Positions 20,968 to 32,919 of a stretch of DNA of 54,568 nucleotides are shown one piece after another. The notes below the pieces were generated by a model. That model was given only the letters and a program-made list of their open reading frames with translations. It made no database searches and was not told where the DNA came from. The first letter of the stretch is position 1. Every line of letters starts with the position of its first letter. The DNA lies in the NCBI GenBank assembly GCA_022925895.1, contig JAKSYS010000414.1, positions 1 through 54,568 of the forward strand, written 5' to 3'. Position numbers and translations under genes: made by a program. The DNA is from Fragilaria crotonensis. Its lineage: Eukaryota > Bacillariophyta > Fragilariophyceae > Fragilariales > Fragilariaceae.

Positions 20968-21668
20968 TTTTCTTGTGTCTTTTGAGATTTACTATCTAAT
21001 GTTGTGATGGTTGTTCGACTTTGGCAGTGCCTACAGTGAAGGCAGATTCGAAGCGAACTATGTGCACGGAATCTCGTTGGGGTGTGTTTCGTGGACGACA
21101 TCCATTCCTTTTTTCCGTACTCACATTTCAGTGTTTCCTATCCTCGTGTGTCGTGTGCGCCTGTCCTTCCTACTCGGAGTCGTATATGCCAAAACTTGAT
21201 GGAGGTGCACCCGTACGTGGAAAAATATGGTACCTTGTACTTGTACACTGGAAGAGAACAAATGATAGAGTGCATTGTGGACTCCAGTTTATGTTGTACT
21301 GTACTCGGAGTACGTTGTACCTATGGCATCGAGTATAAGTATAAGCGTACGGGGCAAAAGAACTTCAGTACTGTAGTACCAGGTACCGTCGTACAACAGT
21401 ACTGGCGTACTCGACAGTGGACTCTTGCAGTGCAATCCATCCTATTGTACGGGTAGCCCGTGCCAGCGCACTCAAACTTCCATCCGACAACGAATCTAGC
21501 GACAAAACCGAAGAACGACACCCATGGCACATGATTCTCATCGATTTCTCAGTGCATTTCCGCAGAGTTGACATGCTTCGACTTTGTTGATTCACCAGAG
21601 ACGAACAATCATTAGTCCGTCATCCGTTTTATTTGATTTCATTCATAGGTCATCCCAAGTCACTACAG
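20968..21668. promoter_or_regulatory. divergent promoter region, RCC1 gene / Pol eta-like gene, GTAC-rich
   Basis: A 700-bp gap between two divergently transcribed genes. The part 21220-21420 is very rich in GTAC palindromes, including GGTACC, AGTACT and TGTACA. No defined factor site was recognised, but the position makes it the likely shared promoter. Confidence 0.45.
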
Positions 21669-23885
21669 ATGCAGGGAAATGAAGATTACGATCGTCGTGT
21701 CGTTCTGCATTTTGATGTCGATGCCATGTACGTGGCGTGCGAACGAGAGTTGAACCCTGACTTGCGAGGTGTTCCCGTTGGTGTATGCCAGTAAGTGAAA
21801 CGGATCCGGTTCATGATGATCGGCTTCATCGTGTAATGTGTTGTTGTTCTTGTCAACTTGTCATTGTTCTGGATTCGGTTGTCATCGTTAACAATATGCG
21901 GAGATCACAATGCAAGCGTCACTAACTCGTGATTGTAAACCATGCAATCTCCCTCTAAGATACAATCCTTTCGGAAAATTGCAAGAAACGAGTGCTAATG
22001 ACGTTGATCGACGCGTCATCATCCGGAATGGGACCATTCAATGTCACGACGACGCCAACGGGTCCTTGATAGCCGTCTCGTACGAAGCACGAGCTGCGGG
22101 AGTCAAACGCAACGATCGAGGATTGGATGCAAGAATCAAGTGTCCCACCCTCACGATTGTTCAGGTTCCAGTCAAACGTGGCAAGGCAGATTTGTCGCTC
22201 TATCGGAGTGCCAGTGATCGAGTCTTTCAAGTACTCATTGATTCTATCGTCCAGTCCAATTCGAAAAATCCTACTCCGAGTTTAGTACAGGTAGAAATCG
22301 CCTCCATCGATGAAGTCTATCTGGATGTCACCGACCTGTGCCAATTCATTTTGAACGACCAATACCATGATTGGGATGACATCATATCAGTGGCCTCCAG
22401 TGTCACAACGGTGGGTGGCATTGAGACCATGACCCAGGCGGCACATGTTGCCAACGCGCTCAAGAAGGATGAAGTGCGGAAGGGGTCAGCATGGCAAATC
22501 CGCGACGCCACAACCACACTGGATCCAGGTAGTTTGGAATGGTGGAATCGACGTCGAGAGGGATGGAACAATGGAGAACAAATGTTGGCCGTGGGGGCCT
22601 ACGGCAAGGGCTCGTGCGGCCATTCTAGATGCCTTTGAAGGTGTCTATACTCTCTGGAGGAATATCGTCCAATAAGACACTTGCCAAACTAGCGTCGGGA
22701 TTGAAAAGCCGAATCGACAAACGCTGATACATCGAGGCAACCCAGTGGCTCTCGAAACTATTTTATCCCCTTCCGTTGGATCGAATTCGTGGATTAGGGG
22801 TAAGCTGGGTGTCATGGTCGGTGAAATTGAATGTCACAACACTGGGCCAATTGGCCCAAGTTTCCTGTGACGTTGACCAGTACCTTCTCAGACGACATGG
22901 CAAGGTTTCTCTATGATATCGGAAGGGTATTTGCCGGGATGCTGTGACGACACGGACTAAACCGAAGAGTATTTCCTGCGGCAAAACTTTTCGTGGCAAG
23001 TTGGCCATTACGGATTCCGAAACGTTAAGAAAGTGGACCGAAGAGCTTTGTGAGGGCTTGTTGGAACGAGTCTCGGCTGATCGAGACCAACACAATCGAA
23101 TGCCGAAATTGTTAGTGACAAGTATACATTTCAACTCGTCGGATAGTCATGTGTCCAAATCTGGCATGGCTCCGAGAAGTCTGGAATCCTTTTCCAAAGT
23201 TTGCGTCGATCTGATGGAAAAGCTAGCTGCTACGAAACCGGACACCCCTATTATTGGACTTACGGTTGCTGCAACCACCTTTGTGGATGTCGCCAAGGGG
23301 TCTGCCTCGATCACTGCAGCCTTCAATCGCACGGTTGCATCTGATAGTATCGGCTTAAGCACTGTATGCGATCCCCCAATGTCTGACCATGAATCGAAAC
23401 GAAGTGTCAAACCAGCATCGGCCATGGATCGATGGCTGCAAAGTCAGAGCGCTGTCGACGAGAAGAAGGCGACGGACTGCAGAACAGTTTTCTCGAGCGT
23501 TGTCTCGCAAAAGGCAGATCGTCCAGGAGGGACGATACAGCGATTTCTGTCAAATCATTCTTTGACATCGCCCAGTAATGACTTGATGTGCGCTGATCAA
23601 GACATTGACCCGGAAGTCTGGAGGGAGTTACCGGAGGACGTTCGAATATCCTTGCAAAAGGAATGGGAAGCGATACCGCGGCGTCCGCTGCAAGCACGCC
23701 CGTCTGTTGCTTCGATAGCCAAGCGAACGTCACAAGCGAACTTCACGACAGCGCACGACATTGATCCAGAAGTTTGGAATGAGCTCCCGGAGGAAATTCG
23801 ATCATCGCTGCGCCTAGAGTTTGGAAAACAATCCAAGAAGGCTAGAACAGGGATTGCGTCTTTTTTCGTTCCTACCGAACGATGA
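21669..23885 (+). CDS. Y-family translesion DNA polymerase (Pol eta-like) with two ubiquitin-binding motifs, frame-broken
   Basis: Copies past DNA lesions in the nucleus. Exon 1 (21669-21790) encodes VLHFDVDAMYVACE (catalytic Asp pair). A 169-nt intron (21791-21959, GTAAGT, ACTAAC branch, TAAG) joins QYNP to it. Exon 2 carries VSYEARAAGVKR, KCPTL, VKRGKADLSLYRSAS and ASIDEVYLDVTD (catalytic Asp-Glu), all Pol eta-type. From about 22590 to 22925 the expected thumb text (RAAILDAFEG, ILSGGISSNKTLAKLAS, EKPNRQTLI, LDRIRGLG, GKLGVM, NVTTLGQLAQVS) is present in order but hops between frames, needing about nine single-base corrections. From 22944 the frame is open to the stop and holds the little finger, then two UBM motifs (DPEVWRELPEDVRISLQKEW and DPEVWNELPEEIRSSL). 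It ends GIASFFVP, a PIP-box-like tail. UBMs are more typical of Pol iota/REV1 than eta, so the subfamily is not fixed. Confidence 0.85.
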
Positions 23886-24478
23886 TGGATCATGTAATCG
23901 TTGTTTTGGAGCATTCGTTAAGAATATGAAGCGTAACAGGTTGGAGTACAAGTACTCCATTTACCACATTCCGCCTGTCGAATGGTGATGTCGTTCACAG
24001 CTTTCTTCGCTTCCCTGTTGTTCCCACTTCCCACCATCACAGAAAAGTCAAAACTTCCCTCCGACCTTTTACTCTGGGAGCGTACTGTTGGATACAGAAG
24101 TACTGGAGTACCAGTACCTTGTAGCTTGTACATAAATGCATTAGGGTTCTCCTGTGCCGGTACGACGTACTTCCTGCATCGCGTAACGGTATCGCAGTAG
24201 AATACTTCCTACACAGTAATCAGGGTACTCCAGTACGGAGTACTAGAGTACTCCGAGTACAGGTAGTCGGAGTGCAACACTTCGAGTGCCAAGGAGCAAA
24301 AAGCACATCATTCACATGCTCGTAGCGAATCTCGAGGGTCGCACGTAACACTGTTGAAAGAGTTCCCAATTGGCGATGAGGGTCTATGATTAATGTGTCA
24401 TTGTGCTTTCCCTTCCCTATTCGTCATCTTGCCTTAGCTAAACCTCATGTTGATTCCGAACGCTTTCACTTATAACTC
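23886..24478. other. intergenic between the two polymerase genes, GTAC-rich
   Basis: The 593-bp gap holds the 3' flank of the Y-family polymerase and the promoter side of REV3. The stretch 24095-24265 is dense in GTAC/AGTACT words. No gene is seen. Confidence 0.5.
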
Positions 24479-27400
24479 ATGGGCGTCTTGGATGAAAGCG
24501 AGAACCATACTCCTTTCTCGTTGTCAAATGAGGACAATCTTTCATTGGATCACGACGCCACGCCCAATAGCGCAGGCTTTGCAGCTCCGTATCATGATGA
24601 CAACGAGCTGGATGACGAGCTTCCCTTCATTTCAGTACTCAATATTGTGATAGATCATTGTATGGTGGATCCAACTCCCATGGAACCAAAGGAATTTGAG
24701 AAGCGACAAAAGGTACCCGTCCTTCGTGTCTTTGGTCCTGTTGTTCGTGGGGGGAGCGACGAAGAACCGTGGCAATCCTGTTGTCTGTACATCCACGGTG
24801 CATTTCCCTATCTTTTAGCACGCCCCGTTGCGGCAGGTCCTGACGGCTCGTCGACGGCAGTTTCGGCTGGAGAAGGATACGTAGATTGGGATTCGGTCCA
24901 GTCAGTGAAGGCAATCACGTCCCAGCTGACGGACACTTTGGAAAGCATGATTCAAGAGTCCTTGGAAGGATCTCCTTCTGTTAACAGCACAAGCAAGGCT
25001 CGTCCTACCAGGATCATTCGATCGATATCTGTAGTGGTGGGTAGAGGATTCTACACCTACTGTCCTGGCCCTGCAGCTCCCTTTTTGCGTGTTGAATACT
25101 ACGACCCCAAATTGCGATGGAAAGTTAAAATGATGCTCGAACGAGGTCTGGATCTACCAAAGAGTTTCCATCCTGATCCAGAGCAATACGATCAACATCT
25201 GCCGAGTAAATCCACTACAGACGCACTCACCTTTCATTGCTACGAAGCACACATTCCGTACACCATGCAGTTCTTCAAAGACTGGAACCTCGCCGGGATG
25301 TCCTACATCCATCTCTCTCCCGGTGGAAAATTTCGAACACCTCTTCCCAAGAGCCATCGACCTCGCACCAAGATGGTTTCCTCTCTGCCCCTTGCAAATA
25401 TCTTTGTCCAAGACAATACTGACGCCGATCACATTTGGCAAGACTCAGCTTGTTGCAAATCTCTGAGTTACGACAGTCGGGAAGGAAATCACATGCGTCA
25501 GTCCTCCTCTGTGGAAGATTCAAGTCAAGAGTCCAACATGATGAGGCGAGATCCCGTGTGGAGCAAAAAAGAAACAAGTTGCGACCTGGAGTTTGATTGC
25601 AGTGTCGACCAAATCATGAACATTCGCACGGTCATGATGTCCAAGAGTGGCGATAATTCAGTTCAGTGGAGAGCAGTTCCGTCATTACGCGAGATTTGGA
25701 GGCAGGAACGCCGACGCATGTCGCTGTTGTTACCACCTAAAGATGATTTTTGAGTCAGCCAGAGCATCCAGCAGCACCTCCATTTACGCTCAACGTTAAG
25801 CAGGACGCCTCCGTTCCTGGGACAAGACTTGCCGTCTTGGGTATGAAAAAACTTATGCGTGTCAGTCAAGGATTGGAGCAAGAATTCAATCGCGCCATGA
25901 AGCAAATAATTCATCGGTACTCTGCGCAAGTCCTTCGGGCGGACCAAATGTTGTCAGCACGAAAGCAATGCAACCCACTGTTGAACAGTGTTGCCCTTAC
26001 CCAAGACTCATCAGGACCCGACGATGCCGATGCCCTGGACGCACTCGCAGCACTGGGTGGTCAGTTCGGACAAGATGCTGGAGTTTCAGAGAGCCAAGTT
26101 GGTCACTTGGCAGACGTTCCGTCTTTATCACAGATTCCTGACGACGAATACGAAGGGTGCAGTTCTCTTCAGTCAGCGAGTCGACAGGGAGAAAGCGTGG
26201 AAGAGAGTCAATATGAGCATGTCGAGGACTACATAGACCCAAGCACATTAGCTCCCTACGACGATTTTGAAGAGGACGAAGAGGAGTACATGGATGAACA
26301 TGAGTTTGAGCTGGCACTGACAATGCTTGAGAACGGCATTGCGAGAAAGGAGTCACATAGCACGACATACCCTCCCAGCCACTCCCAGCTGGAATCTGTT
26401 GCCTGGAGCAAGGCGGACAGCTCTGATGAAAGCGGAGGTGACGATGAGCGGGAGCCAGTATTGAATGCAACCACTCCAATTTCGAGGTGCTCTTTACCGC
26501 CGTCGATGCCAGCCTCGACTCCTCCTCGACTTCCAGTCGTGTCGTAACCACTCGAATCGCCGGCACTCTCTTCGCCCCAAGCATTCTCCGCCGTCTAGAG
26601 CACAAGTCGAATCAAGGAAGTTACTGGTACCACGACTCGTTGTCTTTATCAACTCGAACGTCATAGGTCTGCACCAACGTGGTTGATCCACATCCCGATA
26701 CATGGCTCTGCGTGAAAATCTACTGACTCAAAATTGGTGTCGCCCACTTGGGGACCGCGTTGGACCGAGGGAAGGTTCATCATCACCTCAGTGGCGAAAC
26801 CTCCGTCCCGGTTTGAAGTCGAGTCATGGTTGAAGAAACAGGCTCGGAACAGTATCACAAAGGAAGTCTCGTCGTCAAAGCCGGAATCAAAGCACGTTGG
26901 ATGTGTATCGAAACTAACGGGGGTGCAATTACAGATAGACGACAATTCCAGACAGTTGACAGCAGCGATGACCACTAATCGGAAACGACGGCGCGTTGAG
27001 TTCAACGGCGCAGTTCAAGAAGTAGAGCAAGTCGAGTGGTCGACAAGTCAACCGGTGCCTTCTCAATCTCAGTCGTGTTCTCAGAAAGATACTGCTATAA
27101 GAGCAGACGGGGGATTGGACTCGCTTTCAAAGGTTTCTAGTCCAGAAGTAGGAAACCCTCAATGTGGAAACGCATTGTCGTTCCAGATGACTGGTTCTGC
27201 CAGCAACAGTGAATCGCAAGAATCAGCACAACCTCTAGATGGAATCGGGCAGCAAGGTGGAAGGATATTTGTTGAAGGTGGGGGTGGCCTGAAGACCAAG
27301 ACTAAAGCTTCACCCAAGCGTTCAAATTTCGACGGTCAAGTGACGAACAAGAAATCAGGGATTTCCTCTCTTGATCTGCCCAACCCGCTTACGATAATGT

Positions 27401-30400
27401 CGATCGAGATACATGTCCAATGCCGTACTGGTAGGGCTGGGGTCAGTGATTCAAAGGAAGTTGCGATGAGGCCTAACCCAGAAAAGGATAAAGTTTCGGC
27501 GGTAGTGTATGTCTACGCAAGGGATCCTGGGGGTGGCGAGGCTATGCAGTTCCTAGAAAAGGGATGTGTGTTTGTGCCATCTGAAACCGAGTTGAGAGGA
27601 GCTCCATTTGAAAACAATGTTGCAAGTCAACTCTCGAAGCGCATAGAAGCGTCACTTCCTCGTGTGACGATGGGGGTACATTCAGACGTCACCTTGGAGG
27701 CGGTTCGCGACGAGAAGCAGCTCATGCTTCGCTTTGCGTCGATCGTTAGATGGAAAGATCCTGATATGCTGCTGTCATGGGACTCTCAAGGCAGTGGTCT
27801 TGGGTACATCATCGAGCGAGGGTGCATTCTTGGAAAGTCCGTCAATGCCTCGACGAATTCGCCAAGTAAAACAATTTCAACGGACGTCGATATGGCGCGT
27901 CTGCTTGGGAGGTTTCCAACCGCCAAACAGACCAAGGATAATAGTGCCAAATCTTTCTTTGTTGGGAATAAGGCAGAGGTCGACCGCAAGGAAGTCGATA
28001 AATCCAAAGGTGTGCCCGATGTTGTGGATAATAAGCATCAATGGAAAGGGAGTGGTCTTGGGGCCGAATGGGACGAAAGAGTTGGTCCGGTGTCGCTGCT
28101 GCGTCCATTGTAAGTCTTCTGATTTGTTTGCTTGTTGGTTTGTTGAAAGCGAGAACTCACATAATTTGAAGGTGGGACGACTGGTATTCTCTGGGTGGAA
28201 GCTGGTGGCCGAGGAGGTTAAACACCCGAATTCGTCGTATTTGCCTGCAATGGTGACAACCGTTCTCGGAAAGAGAATTCCTTTCCACGATGATATCGTA
28301 CTTACCGACTGGTATGCTCGCGATTCAGGTAGGGAAGGTGGAGAACGATTCACCATCGATTGACCCAGGCCGTTGCCAGTCTACTCATGCTCGATGGGCT
28401 GGACATCGTCGGCCGAGCAGGCGAGGCTGCCAGGCTTAGCGGAGTGGAATTTTCGCAAAGTTTCCCTGGAATCCGAGGGTCGCAGTACAAGGTCGAAGGT
28501 GTGCTATTGCGGGCGTTGAAAAGCATTCAGTCTGACGAACGCGGAAACAAGAAAGGCGAAGTTAAGACTCCTGGACACCAAGTGCAAAGTCTAAGTAGCG
28601 AAAGCAATTCGCAGACACAAAGCCCGTGGAAACTACGACGAGGTATTGAATCGAAAGAAACGGCTTGTGTGAGTCCTATTCACAATATATCAGATCGATG
28701 CTATTTTTTTTACTCCCCTGGAGTGAATGATACAAACAATCAAGAAGCGCTGGAATGCCAGGCGTTGAATCTAGAACCTCAATCTGGCATTCAAACAGAT
28801 CCTGTCATCGTTTGCGATTTCACAGCCTTGTACCCTTCTTTGGTGATCGCATACAACCTTTGTTACTCCACCATTGCAGGGAAACTGGACTACCACAGTA
28901 CGAGGAGTGAAATGAGGCGTGAAGGACGCACAACGGGAAAACTGGGCCCCTTTCTGTACTCTGAACGACGAAGTGCGACTGTACTTAACCATCACATCAA
29001 ATCTCTTGCGGATAACGAGAAAAATGGAATGAATACTGAGGAAGACGAAAAGTACTACAAAGACAGGGCGTACGCTGTACCAACTGGTTCTATCTATATC
29101 TCCGAGAGCGTTCTGAGAGGAGTCTTACCTCAAGTTCTCGATGAGATACTCAGCACTAGGGCCATGCTCAAGAAGGCGGCGAAGCAATACAAGAAGCTTG
29201 TTCCTAATCTTTCACCCGCCGTCTTGCGTCAACTTGAAGCCCGTCAGCTGGCACTCAAGTATGTTGCCAACGTAACCTATGGTTATACGAGTGCCACTTT
29301 CTCTGGGCGCTGCGCCATGCCCCTGCTGGCGGATACAATTGTCGAATGTGGACGTCGGACGCTCACCAATGCAATGAACTTAGCAAACGAATGGGGAAGA
29401 GACAAAAGTGGGCGATGGTACGGAGCAGAGGTGATTTATGGTGACACAGATTCTGTGTTTGTGAAATTACCCGGTCGTACGGTTCGAGAGGCCTTTGAAT
29501 TTGGAGAGCACTTCTGCAACGTCGTGACTGCTTCCAACCCTCCACCTGTGCAGCTTAAGCTTGAAAAGGTGTATCTTGGCTCCATGATGCAAACCAAGAA
29601 GAAGTATTGCGGCATGAAGTTTGAGTCGAAGGACCAAAAGAAGCCAACGTTCGAAGCCAAGGGAATTGAGACCATTCGAAAGGATCAATGCGCCCTCACA
29701 CAGAAGGTCCTTCGGAATTCACTGGTCACACTTTTTCGCAGTGGTATTGATGACGTTAAATCGTACCTCTTCAGGCAGTGGGCGTTGATTTTGGCGGGGA
29801 ACCTACCTGTTTCAGACTTTATCTTGACTGGGAGAGTTCGCAGCAAATACCGAGGCGGTCGAGTTGGTCCTGTACAAGCCGCCTTGGCCCGTCGATTATC
29901 AGAAGCAGATCCTGGACGGGTCGTTCGCGCAAAGGAGCGGTTGGCTTATGTGATTGTTGCTACTCCAGGCGTGACCTTTCGCCTCCGTGACTGCGTGTTG
30001 ACACCGATGGAACTACTCGAACAATGGGATGCCTTTACCATTCACTCTGCATATTACATTACCAAGCACGTCAATGCTGCTCTTCAACGATGTCTCGGTT
30101 TGGCTCCGTACCATGTTAACGTGAGTGCTTGGTTCGAGTCGTGTCCCAAACCCCGCAAGAGGATCCATCATTGGCCCATTACGAGAAGCGGTAGTAACGT
30201 GATGATATCGTCGTACTTTGGTTCGGATATCTGTTCCCTCTGCGGCAGAAAGTGCCGAGCTGAAGGCAGCGCTCGGGCTGTCGTGTGCGCCGCATGCCGC
30301 AAGGACTCGGTGGAGGCGGTAACAACGGCCATGTACCGCTTGAGCCAAGCTCAAAGGGAAAGTAATTATGTTGCTTCTCAATGTTCCGCGTGCAATGGAT

Positions 30401-30612
30401 GCTTTGAAGATGCATCAACCTTTGCCGTGATGAAGGGAAATGCGTCAACCACTCGTTCTTCCTTGTTGGTCCAAGTGAAGACTACTCCAGGTATTGTTAC
30501 ACCCATTGCGAATTGCACTTGTATAGACTGTCCGACGACGTTTGAAAGGCACCGCCTCCGTGAGGCTGAATTGGAGGCGCAAGCAATTTGCAAATCACTA
30601 GATTTAATTTAG
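24479..30612 (+). CDS. REV3: REV3-like catalytic subunit of DNA polymerase zeta (B family), spliced, frameshifts
   Basis: Extends DNA past lesions as the Pol zeta catalytic subunit. N-terminal REV3 text: VPVLRVFGPV, LYIHGAFPYLLAR, EAHIPYTMQFFKDWNLAGM. The frame breaks in T5 at 25747-25751 and continues in the 25750-26547 frame. A poorly conserved middle part follows, with one or more unresolved breaks between 26547 and 26734. The exonuclease-like domain starts at LTIMSIEIHVQCRTGR, with WKDPDMLLSWD and GLGYIIERG. A 40-nt intron (28110-28149) restores FENSHNLKVGRLVFSGWK. Another single-base break lies near 28335, before IHHRLTQAVASLLMLDGLDIVGR. Polymerase motifs are complete: VCDFTALYPSLVIAYN (A), LALKYVANVTYGYTS (B), IYGDTDSVF (C) and KKKYCGMKFES. 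The C-terminus has CysA (CSLCGRKC...CAAC) and CysB (CSACNGC...CTCIDC, the site for a 4Fe-4S cluster). The start is the first ATG. It lies 593 bp downstream of another translesion polymerase on the same strand. Confidence 0.92.
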
Positions 30613-31240
30613 CTCAAGGGCGACGTCCCTCATTCATCAAATTAGTACCTCTTGTGCTCAATGGACCCCGGTTCATGGCATCATCTCTTGCCCCTGGAGT
30701 ACGACTGAAATTCGAGAATTCTATCGAGGGAAACATCTCCGTCGTTATTTTTCACCAACTTGTGCAGTGCCCGGATGTGATGAGCGCTCTACACACTATG
30801 CATTCGTCTGTGAAGAAAGGCAAGACGTGCGAGTGACACTTCCACAGATGTATGCACTGATTTACGCTATAGGGTGACTTGCTGCAGTGGTTTACTTCTG
30901 TTATGAAAGGATATGTTCTTTCATTCATAAATAGTAATATCTGATACACTTTTCAGCCCTCGCCAGGCTTCCGCATTCATCTCTCGTGATAATACTCCGA
31001 GTACGCAAGGTATGTTTTTCGCATGCAAAGAACTATGGTGGTGCGATGCTTATAAATTGTTGAAGAAGTTGATTCGATGACATGAATGACACGGATAATC
31101 GACTTGCACAATAAATTACACATCGATTCAGAACCCTCGGACTCAAGACGCTAATGAAAAGCGATTTATCACAGTAGAAGAAACAGCAGAAACCACCTTG
31201 AAGCATCACATGGTACCACGGCAGTTGGTGGTACGCAAAA
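30613..31240. other. intergenic, convergent 3' flanks
   Basis: Between the 3' ends of REV3 (plus) and the glycosyltransferase-like gene (minus). Short frames only; nothing recognised. Confidence 0.5.
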
Positions 31241-32434
31241 TTATATCCAATTCCAATTCACTTCGAGCGTATAGTTTATCAGATCGGCTGTCTCGGGTGT
31301 CAAGATCCTGGATGTCTTGAAAAATATCACCTCATCCAAGGACGGGATTCTTCCAAAATACTCGATCAGTGGTTTGCCTAACCAGATATCACCCAGAGTT
31401 TCGTTGGCGTACTTATTCAAACAATGTGTTTTGTTGAGCCCAAAAGGGTTGTAGGTCGCGACAGAAGAGATCCCATATCCGGCTTGCACAATGAGTTCAC
31501 TCAACTTGATCTCGTACCCTCAATAATCTTGTACTGAAAGGTGGAAATCCAAGCCCAAATGATCCTTTCGTTTCGTACAATCGTATATTGCACCGCCGTC
31601 CATAACAATCTGTAGCCCTTCTCGGTCCATGGCATACATCATTGACTGAACATGAGGGTGAAGGTAGGCACAGTTCATGGTGAGGCCCACCATTTTGACT
31701 CCATCTCGGAGTTTTTGTAGAAAGACGCTCGTCCAGGGTCGGTTGGCCCATTGCGGAGACGGACCCGTGACGCCGCAATTAATGTACACGAAATAGTTGT
31801 AGTACGCAGCAATCTTGGTGTTGTTGCGATTCGTCACTACCGCGGGACGGTCAGATTGTTCCGTATATTCAATGGCGACGCGTACCGAGTCCAGATCCAA
31901 ACAAGAATTGTTGCGTGCAATCAACTTTACATAGTTTCCGTAGTTGCGATGGCATTTGTCGTGCAATTCGTCAATTTGCGTTTGATACTTGGACTTGACA
32001 ACTTCCGTCACGACAAGCAGGGTATCTTGGGTTTGGCAATGAATGCCGTGTCGTAAAAAGAATTCAAAGTTAAGCCGATACAGTTCCATCTTGTTATGTT
32101 TCCACGAGATTTTTTCAGGCTTGATATTCGGGTCCATCAGGTCGGTCGGCCCCGAATAAACAACAAGGATTTTATCAAAAGTTGGATCTGAAGTAAGTGT
32201 CTGCTGCGTGGTGGACGTTTGTGTCTGATTGCCCTTACTCATCTCCGTTTCTGTCATGTTTGGAGTCTTGACCTGAACGGTTTGTTCCACCGGAGGCGAG
32301 TTTTCGGACGCAGCCAAAGCGGAGTCCATTAGACGTGAGGCACTCCATAGATTTTCACTGATGGACACTGTATACACCAGCGAAAGAATCACACAGACAA
32401 TGATTGGAACGAGAAGATGATTCGTTTGCATCAT
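31241..32434 (-). CDS. type II membrane glycosyltransferase-like protein with one in-frame TGA
   Basis: The N-terminus is a short cytoplasmic stub and a hydrophobic anchor (LLVPIIVCVILSLVYTVS, residues 7-24), then a Ser/Thr-rich stem, as in Golgi glycosyltransferases. The lumenal part has KILVVYSGPTD, YFVYINCGVTGPSPQW, KMVGLTMNC and HPHVQSMMYAMDREGLQIV, a pattern I associate with uncharacterised glycosyltransferase-like proteins. After SVQDY a TGA stops the frame (31520-31522). The same frame is open straight after it for about 93 more codons (GYEIKLSELIVQAGYGISS... to 31241), which reads as the natural C-terminus. The stop is therefore a nonsense change (CGA to TGA would suffice), an error, or readthrough. 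Exact donor and acceptor are unknown. Confidence 0.65.
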
Positions 32435-32919
32435 TGCCTGTTTGTTAGATTCTTGGAGATTTCATGTCTTACGTCTTACCTCATTCCAGTATAGAGTATA
32501 GCGCACTATTTACTTCTCACTTTTCAAGTCATCGAAAATCCTTACATAGTGCCTGCGCTGCGCTCGTCAATAACGGAATCCGGAACTCCCAGGAACTCAA
32601 AACGATACGTATAGAACCTGCGCATGCCATGAGCATCTCAGGAAAGTTAATCTTGTCGTTTCAATTTCAACTAGACTATAAGAAACACGAATACAGATAT
32701 ATGCATGGGTATAAGCAGTCGTGAATACCTTGCATATTGGATGTGTATCTTAAGCCATGTTTTTAAAAGGGTCACACAGGTCAGAGGTCAGGCTCCCAGT
32801 TGTCACACTTCGAACTCCTGAATTTCGTGTTCGATGCAATTCCCATCAGTCTTGCACCTCGCACTTGCATTCTTGACTATTCTCATTTCTCAATATCGAC
32901 ACACAAAGAAGACACTTCC
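32435..32919. promoter_or_regulatory. divergent intergenic region
   Basis: Lies between the starts of the glycosyltransferase-like gene (minus) and the disordered His-rich protein (plus), so it probably holds both promoters. An open frame runs upstream of 32920 but lacks an ATG. No element was recognised. Confidence 0.4.

Noticed and set aside
31520-31522. Selenocysteine codon
   Set aside because: TGA is in frame, but no SECIS element could be identified by eye and the family is not known to contain selenoproteins; kept only as a check.
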